From NCBI GenBank assembly GCA_965250115.1, contig CBDFNJ010000001.1, forward strand, positions 1,736,001 through 1,800,000: 64,000 nt of DNA, written 5' to 3'. The notes under the pieces are model-generated. The model did no database searches. It was not told the origin of the DNA and saw nothing but the letters and a program-made list of their open reading frames with translations. Origin of the DNA: CBDFHB01 sp965250115. GTDB taxonomy: Bacteria > Acidobacteriota > Vicinamibacteria > Marinacidobacterales > SMYC01. Numbering within the stretch: the stretch's first letter is position 1; every line of letters begins with the position of its first letter. The translations under genes and the position numbers were made by a program. This document shows positions 1 to 9,199 of the stretch, piece by piece.

Positions 1-1
1 A

Positions 2-637
2 CGGTTCGAACCCTACCGTGTCGAGCTCGGTATCCGGATCTTCACGGACGAAGAGTGGGAGCAGGCTGTCGAGATTCTCGCGTCTCAAGCCTTGTTTTCG
101 ACGAAACTCTTGTCAGGGGAGATGCCCGAGAACATCGAGGATGCCTTTTCCGAGGTCGGGCTCTCGCTCTTTCCCGCTTCGGCGCGGGAGCTTCAGATGG
201 TCTGTAACTGCCTAGACGCCGTCGTGCCCTGTAAGCACACCGCGGCGCTTCACTACGTGCTTGCGGAGAAGCTCGAGGACGACCCGTTTCTCCTCTTCCG
301 TTGGCGAGGATGGGCGCGAGAGAGAATCCTCCGGGCGCTACGCCAGCAGCGTGCGGCCGAAGCTTCCGGTCGAACGCTCGAACGATCCCACACTTTCAAT
401 CTGGAAGACCGGGTCGAGGACTTCTGGAATCTGGGCGAGAGTTTCGAGTCCGTCTCGATCGCCGTCGGCCCTCCGGCGGTCTCGGCGTCGCTCTTGAGGC
501 GTCTAGGGCTTCCCCCTTGCTTGAAACCGCATCCCGAGATCCGAGGCTCTCTCGAGCGTCTCTACGCCAAAGTCACCGAGCGGGCCATGGCTCTCGCCTT
601 CACGGCGCGCGGAATTCGGGACGACGAGAGCTTCTAG
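2..637 (+). CDS. SWIM zinc-finger protein, 5' end outside window
   Basis: The frame is open from the first bases of the window, so the N-terminus is missing. The visible part contains CNC...CKH (about position 200-245), the CxCx(n)CxH signature of the SWIM zinc finger, which in bacteria often sits in proteins next to SNF2 helicases and is thought to bind DNA or protein. The remaining C-terminal ~130 residues are rich in charged helices and have no motif I recognise. It ends with TAG at 635-637, 10 bp before the convergent rhomboid gene. The function is inferred only from the zinc-binding pattern. Confidence 0.75.
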   Translation, partial: RFEPYRVELGIRIFTDEEWEQAVEILASQALFSTKLLSGEMPENIEDAFSEVGLSLFPASARELQMVCNCLDAVVPCKHTAALHYVLAEKLEDDPFLLFRWRGWARERILRALRQQRAAEASGRTLERSHTFNLEDRVEDFWNLGESFESVSIAVGPPAVSASLLRRLGLPPCLKPHPEIRGSLERLYAKVTERAMALAFTARGIRDDESF

Positions 638-647
638 CAGTGCCCGG

Positions 648-1313
648 CTATTCGAATACAATGCGCTCGGCTCGTCGCAGGCTGTCCTTCTTCGCTGCGA
701 AGTAAACGAGCGCGAAGGCGACTCCCGTCCCGAAACCGATCGCATGTGTTCGGTAGCTCACCGCTGGCTCAACGGCAGTCGGTACGAGAACGATGAGTGC
801 GAAACCCGCCGCGCGGATCAGACGTTTGCCCATCCGGAATCGACGCTCGACGAGCAAGTAGAGCGTCAGCCAGAAGGCGGCCATGAGGTAGACGACGCCC
901 GATGCACCGACCAGGAGGGTCTGGGCCTCGTAGGTGCGCAGGGAAAAACCGGTGACGAGCCCTCCGAGAAGGATCGAGGATGTCGGGTAGACGAACGGCC
1001 CGTAGTAACCGTAGAGCAGCAGGGCGAGCACGCCGAAGACGATTCCGTTCGAGAGAAAGTGCTCGAAGCCGGCGTGAGCGCCGATCGATGTCAAGAGTCG
1101 CCAATACTCCTTCTGGTGGAATACCGCCTCGCGGCTCGCCGGCATGAAGTCCCGAAGGCCCATGATGTCGAACCAGTAAATGAGCGACGTCGCCAGAAGC
1201 ACCGCGACGCTCGCAAGCGCGATCCGGAAACTCGGTGCCGCAGGTTTTCGTGACAAGAGAGTCTCCTTGATTCTGGGCTCACCCTCCGTTGGCCGCCGGT
1301 GCGAGAAATCCAT
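648..1313 (-). CDS. rhomboid family intramembrane serine protease
   Basis: A 221-residue membrane protein. The catalytic serine is in GASG (S138) and the partner histidine is H190 in a later helix (SYRTHAIGFG), the Ser-His dyad of rhomboids. An early helix carries HAGFEHFLSN, matching the conserved HxxxxHxxxN region that forms the oxyanion site. Several hydrophobic helices are visible between residues 30 and 205. Rhomboids cleave transmembrane segments of other membrane proteins; the substrate cannot be told. A hydrophilic ~25-residue cytoplasmic N-terminus precedes the first helix. The gene converges with the SWIM gene and diverges from the cysteine synthase-like gene. Confidence 0.85.
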   Translation of the reverse strand: MDFSHRRPTEGEPRIKETLLSRKPAAPSFRIALASVAVLLATSLIYWFDIMGLRDFMPASREAVFHQKEYWRLLTSIGAHAGFEHFLSNGIVFGVLALLLYGYYGPFVYPTSSILLGGLVTGFSLRTYEAQTLLVGASGVVYLMAAFWLTLYLLVERRFRMGKRLIRAAGFALIVLVPTAVEPAVSYRTHAIGFGTGVAFALVYFAAKKDSLRRAERIVFE

Positions 1314-1411
1314 GAGATTGGCGAAGAGTTTAGCTCCAAAGCAAAGAAGATCCGAGCGCGCAAAGCCATGAAGTTTGATTCGGTGCTGAGCTGGACTAGA
1401 ATCGCCCTTTG

Positions 1412-1525
1412 GTGCCTCTACCGAAAGCCATTCTCGTGCTCGAAGACGGACGCGCCCTCGAACGCGACGGCGACCGCGCGCGAAGCAGGCAGTCCATCAA
1501 GGCGAACCGCAGGTTGACGAGTTAG
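1412..1525 (+). pseudogene. possible carA N-terminal remnant
   Basis: A GTG-initiated frame reads PKAILVLEDGRALE, which resembles the first residues of carbamoyl-phosphate synthase small subunit (CarA). It then degenerates into an Arg-rich tail and stops at the start of the next gene. CarA feeds arginine and pyrimidine synthesis, and argG/argH lie just downstream, so a lost carA would fit the context. The match is only about 14 residues, so chance similarity is possible. Confidence 0.25.
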
Positions 1526-2463
1526 TGTCCTTTTTGCCGCCGCTGACGAAGAGCGTTCTGGACACGGTCGGCAACACGCCGATCGTGCAACTCAGCAGGA
1601 TTGTTCCAGACACGAGTGCTGACGTTTTCGTGAAGCTCGAGTACTTCAACCCAACGGGTTCCTACAAAGACAGGATGGCGAAAGCCATGATCGAAGGCGC
1701 GGAGCGTCGCGGACAGCTCAAGCCCGGCGATACCGTAGTCGAGTTCACCGGCGGCAGCACCGGCTCGTCTCTCGCTCTCGTCTGCGCCATCAAAGGCTAT
1801 CGTTTTAAAGTCGTCTCGTCAGACGCCTTTTCACGCGACAAGCTCGACACGATGCGCGCTCTCGGGGCAGAGTTGATCCTGGTGCCGAGCGACGGCGGCA
1901 AGATCACACCGGATCTCATTCCTAGAATGCGAGAGGCGGTTCTGGAGATTCAGGAGCGTGACGGCGCCTTCTGGACCAATCAGTTTCGCAATCCTGATGC
2001 TGTCGAAGGCTATGCCGGGATCGGCCGGGAGCTCTTCGTCCAACTCGATGGTGCGCCGAACGGCTTCTGCGGTTCGGTCGGGACCGCGGGCATGATCGTG
2101 GGCGTCAGTCGGGAGTTGAAGCGACACGAGACGCGTGTCGTCGTGCTCGAGCCCGCGGGCTCACCCGTGCTCACGAAGGGCGAGGCTGGGCCGCATCACG
2201 TCGAGGGCATCGGGGTGGGCTTCATGCCTCCGCTGCTCGAAGAGGAGTTCTACGACGAAGCCATCGCGGTCGAGGAGTTTGAGGCGCGCGCCATGGCGCG
2301 GCGTCTGGCGCGCGAAGAGGGAATTTTCTCCGGAACGTCGAGCGGCCTGAACGTCACCGGCGCACTGCGACTAGCCGAGCATCTCGGCCCCGGTGCGCGT
2401 GTCGTTACGGTTGCCGTGGATACTGGGCTAAAGTATCTGTCGGGCGACTTGTACCAGTTCTAG
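1525..2463 (+). CDS. PLP-dependent cysteine synthase family protein
   Basis: 312 residues starting at GTG. The N-terminus has VGNTPIVQLSRI, typical of cysteine synthase/cystathionine beta-synthase folds. The PLP lysine is K48 in PTGSYKDRM, followed by the substrate loop GGSTGSSLA and the C-terminal SGTSSGLN phosphate-binding region. The family makes L-cysteine from O-acetylserine (or O-phosphoserine) and sulfide in the cytoplasm; which acceptor is used cannot be told. It is about as long as CysK. A DoxX gene follows 23 bp downstream, and argG and argH lie further on the same strand. Confidence 0.85.
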   Translation: MSFLPPLTKSVLDTVGNTPIVQLSRIVPDTSADVFVKLEYFNPTGSYKDRMAKAMIEGAERRGQLKPGDTVVEFTGGSTGSSLALVCAIKGYRFKVVSSDAFSRDKLDTMRALGAELILVPSDGGKITPDLIPRMREAVLEIQERDGAFWTNQFRNPDAVEGYAGIGRELFVQLDGAPNGFCGSVGTAGMIVGVSRELKRHETRVVVLEPAGSPVLTKGEAGPHHVEGIGVGFMPPLLEEEFYDEAIAVEEFEARAMARRLAREEGIFSGTSSGLNVTGALRLAEHLGPGARVVTVAVDTGLKYLSGDLYQF

Positions 2464-2486
2464 GAATTCGAGGTAACGGACGGTTT

Positions 2487-2939
2487 ATGGCAAAAGACAT
2501 AGCGTTGTTGGTCTTGCGGTTGTCGGGCCTCGCCTTGGCCTTCGCACATGGATGGCAAAAAGTCACGATGCTCGCGTCGGGAAACTTTGACAACTTCATT
2601 TCCCGCGTGGAAGCGCTCGGGTTTCCGATGCCGGAGGCCTTCGCCTGGGCTGCGGCGCTCGCGGAGTTCGCCGGCGGTCTCGCGATCGCTCTGGGAATCG
2701 TTACCCGGATTGCAGCCGCTTTCGCCGCCTTCACGATGTTCGTCGCGGCGTTTCTTCGTCACAGGGTGCTTCTCCAGATTTTCGGCTGGCTGGGCGCTGC
2801 GAGCTATCCGGAGGAGGTGATGGATAGCTGGGGTAATCCCGAGCGTGCGGTACTCTTCATGCTCATTTTCATCGCGCTCGTGATCTTGGGAGGAGGACGT
2901 TTCTCTCTGGATCGTCTGGTGAGGCGAAAAAAAGCGTGA
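2487..2939 (+). CDS. DoxX family membrane protein
   Basis: A 150-residue protein with four hydrophobic segments (roughly residues 5-22, 50-70, 72-92 and 118-138) and the DoxX-type AHGWQK region after helix 1. DoxX/DoxD-like proteins are small inner-membrane proteins linked to quinone or thiosulfate redox in some archaea and to oxidative stress in bacteria; a specific role here is unknown. It follows the cysteine synthase-like gene closely and may be co-transcribed with it. The ARG box region lies immediately downstream. Confidence 0.75.
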   Translation: MAKDIALLVLRLSGLALAFAHGWQKVTMLASGNFDNFISRVEALGFPMPEAFAWAAALAEFAGGLAIALGIVTRIAAAFAAFTMFVAAFLRHRVLLQIFGWLGAASYPEEVMDSWGNPERAVLFMLIFIALVILGGGRFSLDRLVRRKKA

Positions 2940-2965
2940 CAGCATTCGTGGCTTCTTGAGCGTTC

Positions 2966-3001
2966 TTGCATAAATATCACTCATAGATGTATATTTATGC
3001 G
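2966..3001 (+). promoter_or_regulatory. argG promoter with two ARG boxes (ArgR operator)
   Basis: Two ARG-box-like sites, TGCATAAATATCAC (2967-2980) and TGTATATTTATGCG (2988-3001), resemble the TGNATWWWWATNCA type of ArgR box. Their centres are 21 bp apart, as in paired ARG boxes of E. coli. Together they form a 10-bp perfect inverted repeat (2968-2977 with 2991-3000). A promoter TTGCAT (2966-2971) - 18 bp - TATATT (2990-2995) overlaps both boxes, so arginine-loaded ArgR would block RNA polymerase. No argR gene is in the window. Confidence 0.7.
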
Positions 3002-3030
3002 ATAGATTTTCTCGAAAGGAGCCTTTTCTC

Positions 3031-4296
3031 ATGAGCCCCAAGAAAGTCGTCCTGGCCTACTCGGGAGGACTCGACACCTCGGTTGTGATTCCCTGGTTGA
3101 AAGAGAACTACGATTGCGAGGTCATCGCCATGTGCGCGGACGTTGGCCAAGGCGAGGACCTGGACGCGGCCGCCAAGAAGGCACGGTCCATCGGTGCCTC
3201 GAAGGCCTACGTGGAAGATCTTCGAACTGACTTCGTACGCGACTACGTCTATCCGGCAATCCGTGCCGGGGCACGATACGAGGGAACGTACCTCTTGGGG
3301 ACCTCCCTCGCGCGGCCCCTCATCGCCCAGCGACAAGTCGAGATCGCACTCGATGAGGGCGCGGACGCCCTCGCTCATGGCTGTACGGGCAAGGGCAACG
3401 ATCAAGTTCGCTTCGAGCTCACCTATCAAGCGCTCGCCCCACAACTCGACATCATCGCTCCGTGGCGCATGTGGAACATTCGCTCCAGGGAGGACGCCCT
3501 CGAGTATGCGGCCGCTCGTGGCGTGCCCGTAGAGCAGAGCAAGGAGAACATTTACAGTCGCGATCAGAACCTGCTCCACTTGAGTCACGAGGGCGGTGTT
3601 CTCGAAGATCCCTGGACTCCGCCTCCCGAGAATCTCTATCAGCTCACCGCGTCGCCGAAGATCTCGCCCGACGAGCCCGACTACGTCGAGATCGGTTTCC
3701 AGAGGGGAACCCCCTTCTCCGTCGATGGCGTCGAGCTAGAGCCCGTTGCTTTGATCGAGAAGCTCAACGCGATCGGTGGAGCGCACGGTGTGGGACGACT
3801 CGACATCGTCGAGAATCGGCTCGTCGGCATGAAATCCCGCGGCGTCTACGAGACGCCTGGAGGCTCGATCCTTCACGAGGCCCACAACGCCCTCGAGAGC
3901 ATTACATTGGATCGGGCGACCTCGCACTTCAAAGCGAACGTGGCGAATCGCTACGCGGACGTGGTATACGACGGGCAGTGGTTCTCGCCGCTCAGAGAGG
4001 CACTCGATAGCTTCGTCGAGGCCACTCAAGAGACCGTCACCGGCGACGTCCTCGTGCAGCTGTTCAAGGGCAGTGTCCAGGCGGTCGGGCGTCGTTCTCC
4101 CTTCAGCCTCTACTCCGAGCAGTTCGCGACCTTCGGCGAGGACGACGTCTACAAGCAGGCCGATGCCGAAGGTTTCATCCGACTCTTCGGGCTCCCGCAG
4201 AAGATCCGTCACTTGACTCAGAAAGCGAATCAGTCGTCCGTGCAACAGGGCCTCTCGAAGCGGCAGAAGAAAGCTTCGATGAAGGCAAAGTCGTAA
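3031..4296 (+). CDS. argG: argininosuccinate synthase
   Basis: 421 residues. The N-terminal AYSGGLDTSV is the PP-loop ATP pyrophosphatase motif of ArgG. The conserved GCTGKGNDQVRFE block binds citrulline/aspartate. The enzyme joins citrulline and aspartate with ATP to give argininosuccinate in the cytoplasm. An AAGGAG site lies 11 bp before the ATG. argH begins 6 bp after the stop, so the two form an arginine operon, and the ARG boxes upstream indicate ArgR repression. Confidence 0.97.
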   Translation: MSPKKVVLAYSGGLDTSVVIPWLKENYDCEVIAMCADVGQGEDLDAAAKKARSIGASKAYVEDLRTDFVRDYVYPAIRAGARYEGTYLLGTSLARPLIAQRQVEIALDEGADALAHGCTGKGNDQVRFELTYQALAPQLDIIAPWRMWNIRSREDALEYAAARGVPVEQSKENIYSRDQNLLHLSHEGGVLEDPWTPPPENLYQLTASPKISPDEPDYVEIGFQRGTPFSVDGVELEPVALIEKLNAIGGAHGVGRLDIVENRLVGMKSRGVYETPGGSILHEAHNALESITLDRATSHFKANVANRYADVVYDGQWFSPLREALDSFVEATQETVTGDVLVQLFKGSVQAVGRRSPFSLYSEQFATFGEDDVYKQADAEGFIRLFGLPQKIRHLTQKANQSSVQQGLSKRQKKASMKAKS

Positions 4297-4302
4297 GCTC
4301 GA

Positions 4303-5679
4303 ATGAAACTCTGGGGAGGGCGTTTCAGAAAACCTACGGCTCCGGAGCTGGAGCAGCTCGGTCGCTCGATTGATTTCGATCGCAGGCTCGGCAGCGAAGA
4401 CGTCCGTGTCAATCGCGTCTACGCCCGCGAGCTTCATGCCGTCGGCATCCTCGACGCGAAGGAGCTCGAGGCGATCCAGCGGGGCCTGGATGTCGTCGAG
4501 AAGCAGCTCCAAGAGCAGCCTCTCCTGGAAGACGAGGATATCCACACCGCCGTCGAGCGCCTCCTCGGAGAAGTTCTCGGAGAGGACAGCACCGCGGCCG
4601 CGAAGCTGCCGACAGGACGGAGTCGTAACGATCTCGCTGTCACCGAGTTTCGGGCCTACCTCGCGAGTGCCATCATTGCCCTGAGCGAGGAGATCGGAAA
4701 GCTCCAGTCGACGCTCGTGGCCAAGGCGCGCACCCACAAGCGGACCCTCCTGCCCGGCTACACTCACATGCGGCGCGGTCAGCCCGTCGTCTTCGCGCAG
4801 TACTTGCTCGCCTACTTCTGGAGTTTCGAGCGAGACAAAGCTCGCCTTGCGGCCGCGCGGGAGCGATGCCGCGAGCTCGCGATGGGTGCGGGAGCTCTCG
4901 CGGGCAATCCCTTCGGTATCGACCGCCTTCGGATGGCGGAAGAGCTCGGCCTCGAGAGGGTGATGCCCAACAGCATCGACGCCGTCTCCTCTCGCGACCA
5001 TATCCTCGAGTTCCTGTCGGCCGCCGCGATTCTTGGCACCCACCTCTCGAGGATGTCCGAGGATCTCATCCTGTGGTCGAGCGCGGAGTTCGGCTTCCTT
5101 TCCTTCGACGACGCCTATGCGACGGGCTCGAGCATCATGCCGCAGAAGCAGAATCCTGACGGATGTGAGCTGACCCGCGGGAAGACCGGTCGGCTGATCG
5201 GCGATCTGGTATCCCTCCTCACGACCGTCAAAGGGATCGCGACGGGCTATCAGCGCGACCTTCAGGAAGACAAGGAGCCCGTCTTCGACGCCCTCGATAC
5301 ACTCGATCTCCTGCTGCCGGTCATGGAAGGCACGATTCGCACGCTGACGATCCACGAGGACAAGATGGCCAAGGCACTCTCGTCAGACTTGCTGGCGACC
5401 GATCTCGCGGAGTACCTCGTAAGGAAGGGCGTTGCCTTCCGCACTGCTCACGGTATCGTCGGACAGGTTCTCACCCTCGCGGCGGAAAAGGGGATAGGGC
5501 CAGAAAGTATGTCTCTCGACGACTTGCGAAGCTTCTCCGACACCTTCGACGAAGACTTCGCGACGACGTGGGACTTTCGAGCATCCGTCGAGCGGCGGGA
5601 CACCGAGGGCGGTGTTTCCCTGCGCGCTATCGAGGAGCAGCTCGAGAAGGCCGAGCGCGCGATGTCTCCGGACGGTTAG
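4303..5679 (+). CDS. argH: argininosuccinate lyase
   Basis: 458 residues, normal for the family. It starts LWGGRFRKP, has the TGRSRNDL segment near residue 105, and carries the fumarase/lyase superfamily signature GSSIMPQKQNPD near residue 280, whose flexible loop holds the catalytic serine. The enzyme splits argininosuccinate to arginine and fumarate. It is translated 6 bp after argG. Its last codons lie within one copy of a 78-bp direct repeat also found at 9123-9199. Confidence 0.97.
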   Translation: MKLWGGRFRKPTAPELEQLGRSIDFDRRLGSEDVRVNRVYARELHAVGILDAKELEAIQRGLDVVEKQLQEQPLLEDEDIHTAVERLLGEVLGEDSTAAAKLPTGRSRNDLAVTEFRAYLASAIIALSEEIGKLQSTLVAKARTHKRTLLPGYTHMRRGQPVVFAQYLLAYFWSFERDKARLAAARERCRELAMGAGALAGNPFGIDRLRMAEELGLERVMPNSIDAVSSRDHILEFLSAAAILGTHLSRMSEDLILWSSAEFGFLSFDDAYATGSSIMPQKQNPDGCELTRGKTGRLIGDLVSLLTTVKGIATGYQRDLQEDKEPVFDALDTLDLLLPVMEGTIRTLTIHEDKMAKALSSDLLATDLAEYLVRKGVAFRTAHGIVGQVLTLAAEKGIGPESMSLDDLRSFSDTFDEDFATTWDFRASVERRDTEGGVSLRAIEEQLEKAERAMSPDG

Positions 5680-5750
5680 TCGACTCACCCTTCGTATCGC
5701 GGCCTTGCTTCGAGGTGCTGCCGGAAGCTAATCTCAGCTTCGCATGCCAG
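5673..5750 (+). repeat. direct repeat, copy 1 (argH end)
   Basis: This 78-bp stretch begins CGGTTAGTCGACTCACCC and ends GCATGCCAG. It recurs with about nine differences at 9123-9199, just before the heptosyltransferase gene. Copy 1 covers the argH stop codon. The two copies bracket the 3.4-kb decayed sulfatase island, which suggests that argH and the heptosyltransferase were once adjacent. Confidence 0.85.
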
Positions 5751-6086
5751 GGGAAGTGTCGGCGGTTTTCGGACACGGGCACGAGACTCGCTTACGAATT
5801 CCTCGCAACATTCGGGGCGGCTTGATAGGCTTTCAGAGTTGAGCGGATTCACTCTTACGCAGAGCTTTCGATGGTCGTGAACTGCGCGATCAACACCCTC
5901 ATTGGCGGGATGCTCGCGATTTACATTCGGGAGCTCTACAAGAGGTGCAGCTCGACGATCTCGAACCGGGATACGTTCTCAGGGGTCTTTCCGACGATGA
6001 CGACGATGGGTCCGCGGAGATCTTCACGGCTGAGCCCCGCAGCCTCAGTTTCGGTCGACAAGACATCAGTCCCCGCACCGACTAAG
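5751..6086 (-). other. gene-poor stretch with a short coding remnant
   Basis: No intact gene is seen. On the minus strand about 55 codons (roughly 5940-6110) read like real protein, including EDLRGPIVVIVGKT followed by RFEIVELHLL and a stop, but out of frame with the remnant upstream. I do not recognise the family. It is probably the end of a decayed gene. Confidence 0.35.
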
Positions 6087-6736
6087 TCATCGAGGGCGGT
6101 AGCGAGCTCTTCGGCTGGGACTCGACGCGATCACGGGATCGCCCCAAACCGCTTGGACGCGATCGGCCCACAACATGTCGGTACGACCGTCGAGCGCGCG
6201 AGTCGTCAAATCGAGGGTGACCCGCTGGCGTGCCCATCGCGTCAGATCGATTTCCCGCTCGTGCCACCGGTTGGTATAGGTATGGCGCAAAGACTCGGAG
6301 AGAACTTCCGTACGGTCCCCGTCGACTTCGACGCTCACCACGAACTCTACGCGCGCGCGCCCGACGCGCTGCTCTGTTATGAGAGCCGGGGATAGCGCCA
6401 AAAAAGCGGCGTGGGGCACATCGACGTCGAATCGTAGGCCGACGGGAAACGGCGGGGTCGGGGCGTTGCGGGCACCATCACCGAGCTTCACCAACACGCG
6501 ATCGGCAGGCTCGCCGACAAACGCCGCATAGCGGCCGTCTGTTAGCGTCGCTCGCTCTCGTCGACGTGATCAACGAGCAAGTGTCGGCGCGCTTCACAAC
6601 CCGGCAAAAACAGCACAGTCGCAAGGGTGCCGAAGACCCACAGGATTCGTCGCAACGTTTGCACGAGCGATCTCACCAACGCGATCTTCTCGAGGAGCGA
6701 CGTAGCGGAATAGACTTTCTCGAGCGCTTCGAGCAT
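6087..6736 (-). pseudogene. remnant of sulfatase-family N-terminal region
   Basis: Two frames together encode the start of a secreted protein. It has a hydrophobic segment ending in a lipobox-like FLPGC and then, after a frameshift near 6540, a domain that ends ADRVQAVWGDPV. That ending closely parallels AERIQVAWGDPV in the N-terminal domain of the sulfatase encoded at 6927-8786. The sulfatase catalytic part is absent. I read it as a truncated, frameshifted paralogue in tandem with its better preserved neighbour. Confidence 0.5.
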
Positions 6737-6926
6737 GGCCGGCGTAGCGATCGCGATTCGTCTTGACACGCCGGTCTGGTCCCGCGCCGGCGAGCGTGCC
6801 TCGCAGGGCGTTCGCGTCGATCGTGTCTCGATAAGTCGGAGGGAATCTGAAGAATCCGGATAGTGGGTCCCACGAGGCGGTCGCGCTCGGGGGGCAAGCT
6901 CTCTTCCCAGACAATGAATGAAATCC

Positions 6927-8786
6927 TCATGGGGACACGTAACCGAGGGCTTCGAGCGCTTTCCGCAGCTCCCCTGGGACCGGCGCGAGCTCCGGTGCGG
7001 ATGCATCTTGCCGGGTGTTGTCCTCGAAATATGCGGCCAGGTGACGTAGGAGCTCTTCCGTTTTTTCGGGCTCATCGTCCGCGAGGTCGCGGTACTCACC
7101 GGGGTCCGATTCGAGGTCGAACAGCGACGACGATCTCGACGTCGCGTCGTAAATCAGTTTGTAGCGTGCGTCGCGGATGGAATAGACGCCGCGCCGATGC
7201 TTGGTGGCCGTCGAGAAGCTCGGAAGATTCCGAGAGCCACCGCCGTCGATCAGAGTTGACTGGTCGCGGCCTTGGAGCCCACCGGGCGGCTCGATCCCCG
7301 CGAGTGTCGCGAGTGTCGGCATGAGGTCGATGAGATTCACGGCCTGGTCGACACGGCGTCCCGCTCCCGACGCCCCGGGCACCCGGATGAGAAGTGGGAT
7401 GCGGATCTGATCGTCGTAGAGGCTGAACCCGTGGTCTCATCCGCCGTGCTCGAGAAGCTCCTCGCCGTGGTCCGAGCCGAGCACGACGTAGGCTTCTTCG
7501 TTCCAATGCGAGGTTCTGAGCATCTGGAGAAACGGCCCGATCCGCCGGTCGAAATCCCGCACGTTGGCGGCGTATCGGGCTCGCAGCGTGCGGCTCCGCC
7601 CGAGCCTGAAGTCGACGACGGCTCCCCACCCCGCCGGCGCCAGATCGTCGACAGAAAACCACGAGATTCCTTCGAGGTACGGCGGAAGCCGCCTCATCCT
7701 CTCGACCGGAGGCGGCTCGGATCCTTCTAAACTCACGCGAGCGTGCATTCGCTCGAAGTCGTCCTCCGGCGCGTCGTACGGGCCGTGGACATCCATGAGA
7801 TGGAGGTACAGAAAAAAGGGCTCTCCGATCGCCCGCGACTCGAGCCATCTGCGCGCCTCGTCCAAGAGCTCGTCCCCGTCCGTCCGAATCTCGTAGGTCT
7901 CGAATCCTTGCTCGAAACCAAACGCTCGGTCGAGCCAGGGGTTGGCGACGAAGGCGCCCGTGCGATAGCCAGAGGCCTCGAAGAGTTCGGCCATCGTGAG
8001 GGCTTCGGGACGCAGGATTCCGGTCGTGAGGGCATCGCTTTCGCGTTCGCCGAAGAGGCCACCGTGGTTATCCAGCCCGTGGACGTCGGGGTACGGGGAT
8101 GTAAAAAGCGTCGCAATCGATGGCTTGGTCCAAGGCGCCTGCGTTAGCGCGTTCTCGAACAAAACGGACTCCTTCGCCAGCCAATCGAGGTTCGGCGAAA
8201 TGTCTCCGCTGAAGCCGTAGGCGCCCAGATGGTCGCGCCGGAGCGTGTCGACCAGGATGAAGACAATCGAGGGCCGCTCGGCAAGCTCCAACGCGCGGTC
8301 AACGAGCACCGGATCTCCCCAGGCGACCTGGATGCGCTCGGCCCAGGCGCCCACGGCACCGGGCGCGTCCGGTCGAGCTTCGAGGGCAAGCCTGACCTCA
8401 CGCCCCCGCCACGCCGCGAGGTTCACGCTTCGATGCCGCCAGCGATTGCCGCGCCGCGCCCGGACCACGTCCTCGAAGACGGTGTAGTCGTCCGGGCCAT
8501 CCTTCAGATCGATCGTGAACCGTACGCGCCCACGCGCGACATCCTCGGGAGCTTCCACGGCGATGGAGAACTCGAGAAAAGGCTCTGCCGGGAGTCGCAC
8601 GGAAACCCCCAACGCAGAGGGAAACTCGGGCGTCAGCGCCGGCAGGCTCCGACCCTCGAACGACATGTCGCGTGGCTTCCCGTCCAAGCCGCTCAGCAGG
8701 GAAACGGGCTCCGAGCCGCAGCCGACAACGGCGATGAAGGCGAGCCACGAGAGCGTTCGGAGAAGAGGCACCGGCCGCATCGCCAT
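6927..8786 (-). pseudogene. sulfatase/alkaline-phosphatase superfamily lipoprotein, in-frame TGA
   Basis: One continuous frame of 619 codons interrupted by TGA at 7437-7439. The N-terminus is a lipoprotein signal (FIAVVGCGS). An all-beta domain follows, then the metal site VFILVDTLRRDHLGAYG (near residue 175), the nucleophile region WTKPSIATLF, and the second metal site VLGSDHGEELLEHGG just before the stop. After the stop the frame continues DHGFSLYDDQIRIP and on to a normal C-terminus. In relatives EHGGW-DHG/GHG is usual, so TGA most likely replaces TGG (Trp). Threonine occupies the position where sulfatases carry the Cys/Ser that becomes formylglycine, so the substrate is uncertain. It is likely anchored in the envelope and hydrolyses a sulfate or phosphate ester, if expressed at all. 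Confidence 0.75.
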
Positions 8787-8921
8787 CGTGACCGATCATA
8801 CAGGCGATGCCGGGATTTGCGAGCACCGTGCGGCAAACGTTAATTAACTGAGCGGGTGCGCTCCATTGCCTAAAGGCGTTGGGTTCGCGTCGCCGACTAA
8901 AGTCGGCTGGTCCTCGCTTCG

Positions 8922-9149
8922 ATTCACTACCGCCGCGAACTCCTCACCGAGCTCGCCCGCGCCGGCTACGAAAGTGTCCACTAGCTCATGGTCGCTGCTG
9001 TCGATTGCAAAAGCGTTCGCGTCGGCATGGTCGCCTCCATCCAGACATTCTCCGACAACTTGATTTGGAATCCACACCTGCACTGCGTCGTTTCCCGAGG
9101 CGTCTTTTGTGCCGACGGACAACGGTTAGTCGACTCACCCTTCGGATAG
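8922..9149 (+). pseudogene. IS91-type (Y2) transposase fragment
   Basis: A 75-codon frame contains RELLTELARAGYESVH, then a TAG at 8982-8984, then GMVASIQTFSDN and WNPHLHCVVSRGVF. This strongly resembles the central region of IS91/IS801-family transposases, including the HxH metal site of HUH/Y2 enzymes. Both ends of the gene are missing. It runs into copy 2 of the 78-bp repeat, suggesting an IS91-type event took part in forming the neighbouring island. Confidence 0.75.
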
Positions 9150-9199
9150 AGGCCTTGCTTCGAGGTGCTACCGAAGCTAATCTCAGGTACGCATGCCAG
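9123..9199 (+). repeat. direct repeat, copy 2 (before GT9 gene)
   Basis: The partner of 5673-5750, 77 bp. It overlaps the end of the IS91 fragment frame and the first codons of the heptosyltransferase gene. Because it sits directly upstream of that gene it may carry its promoter or ribosome site, but I see no clear -10/-35 pair. Confidence 0.85.

Noticed and set aside
744..1253. 169-codon plus-strand frame
   Set aside because: It is antisense to the rhomboid gene, has shadow-like charged composition and no start signal.
3736..5355. 539-codon minus-strand frame
   Set aside because: It lies antisense to argG/argH; such long antisense frames are common at high GC.
7437..7439. TGA read as selenocysteine
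   Set aside because: No SECIS-like hairpin is evident, the position is a conserved Trp, and three similar Trp-to-stop sites use TAG.
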